A stretch of DNA of 5,964 bases from NCBI GenBank assembly GCA_022566355.1, contig JADFJB010000184.1, positions 1-5,964 on the forward strand. The letters are read 5' to 3'. This document shows, one piece after another, positions 5,859 through 5,964 of the stretch. The first letter of the stretch is position 1. Every line of letters starts with the position of its first letter. This DNA comes from a candidate division KSB1 bacterium (GTDB lineage: Bacteria; Zhuqueibacterota; JdFR-76; DREG01). A program made the position numbers and the translations under genes. Under the pieces are notes generated by a model. The model was not told the DNA's origin and ran no database searches. It saw nothing but the letters and a program-made list of their open reading frames with translations.

Positions 5859-5948
5859 CTAACGTTTGCGTTCACCGGGCGGCGGAGAGCGACTTTCCAT
5901 TGCGAGAAACGGTGGCACCGCCGCTCCGGTGCAACGCATTGTTATGCC
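5857..5948 (-). other. attC integron recombination site (right, well formed)
   Basis: The arms pair as follows: GGC 5857-5859 with GCC 5946-5948; TAAC 5860-5863 with GTTA 5941-5944; TGCGTT 5867-5872 with AACGCA 5933-5938; CACCGG 5873-5878 with CCGGTG 5926-5931; GCGGCGG 5879-5885 with CCGCCGC 5918-5924. GTT 5864-5866 and TT 5939-5940 form the unpaired central spacer. The unpaired bases C5932 and T5925 lie on one arm only, matching the extrahelical bases that set attC orientation, and T5945 is also bulged. Read on the minus strand, the site runs from R'' GCATAAC to R' GTTAGCC, with extra G and A in L'' just as in known cassette sites. The loop at 5886-5917 is the variable terminal structure. 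Only integron-type attC sites are known to me with this combination. Confidence 0.83.
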
Positions 5949-5964
5949 GCATTGTCGATCACAG

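Larger units (their letters stand above)
3421..5862 (-). mobile_element. Candidate integron gene cassette (or fused cassettes)
   Basis: This segment lies between the G/TT recombination points of two attC-like R' boxes, GTTAGCC at 5863-5857 and GTTAGCT at 3421-3415. Both sites and all three intact genes inside (glycosyltransferase, lysine-rich small protein, khpA) are in minus orientation, as expected for a cassette whose attC follows its genes. At about 2.4 kb with three genes it is larger than the usual single-gene cassette, and I found no attC between the genes. No integron integrase is in the window. The alternative is ordinary chromosomal genes that happen to lie between two dispersed attC-like repeats. 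Confidence 0.4.

Overview
The window suggests a bacterium of the Fibrobacterota-Chlorobiota-Bacteroidota (FCB) side, resembling Calditrichota, KSB1 or Marinimicrobia-type genomes. The main clue is the large secreted protein at the left: a signal peptide, aspartate-rich calcium-binding stretches and a fibronectin-III-like module with a YKIYRS strand, a style I associate with those lineages. This is family-level recognition, not a species call. No rRNA, tRNA, CRISPR array or integrase gene is visible.

Layout, left to right. (1) 1-2871, minus strand: one very long gene, 957 codons without a stop, running off the left edge. Its base composition is balanced. (2) 2872-3242: an AT-rich divergent intergenic stretch with a palindrome. 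(3) 3243-3404, plus strand: the N-terminal 54 or so codons of an IS110-family transposase. The frame then continues as unrelated sequence to 3581. (4) 3415-3489: an attC-like imperfect inverted repeat in minus orientation, which is where the IS110 homology stops. (5) 3616-5252: three minus-strand genes. In transcription order they are a GT-B glycosyltransferase (4200-5252), a 37-residue lysine-rich protein (4002-4115) and the KH-domain RNA-binding protein KhpA (3616-3849). (6) 5253-5714: AT-rich non-coding DNA with a possible promoter. (7) 5715-5858: the C-terminal remnant of a DDE transposase/integrase. (8) 5857-5948: a well-formed attC site, also in minus orientation.

The most interesting reading is that 3421-5862 is one integron gene cassette of about 2.4 kb, or several fused ones. 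It is bounded by two attC-like sites in the same orientation, with all three intact genes pointing the same way as the sites. The right-hand site pairs R-boxes and L-boxes and has unpaired bases on one arm only, as the folded attC substrate of an integron integrase should. No intI is in view, so this would be a cluster of attC sites without integrase or part of a longer array. Transposase fragments abut the attC junction at each end, pointing to a mosaic assembled by several mobile elements.

Functionally, the glycosyltransferase probably modifies a surface polysaccharide or other glycan, and KhpA is a small RNA chaperone. Nothing in the sequence shows that the three small genes work together; they share strand and spacing only. 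khpA usually lies beside rpsP and rimM, so finding it here without them is itself unusual.
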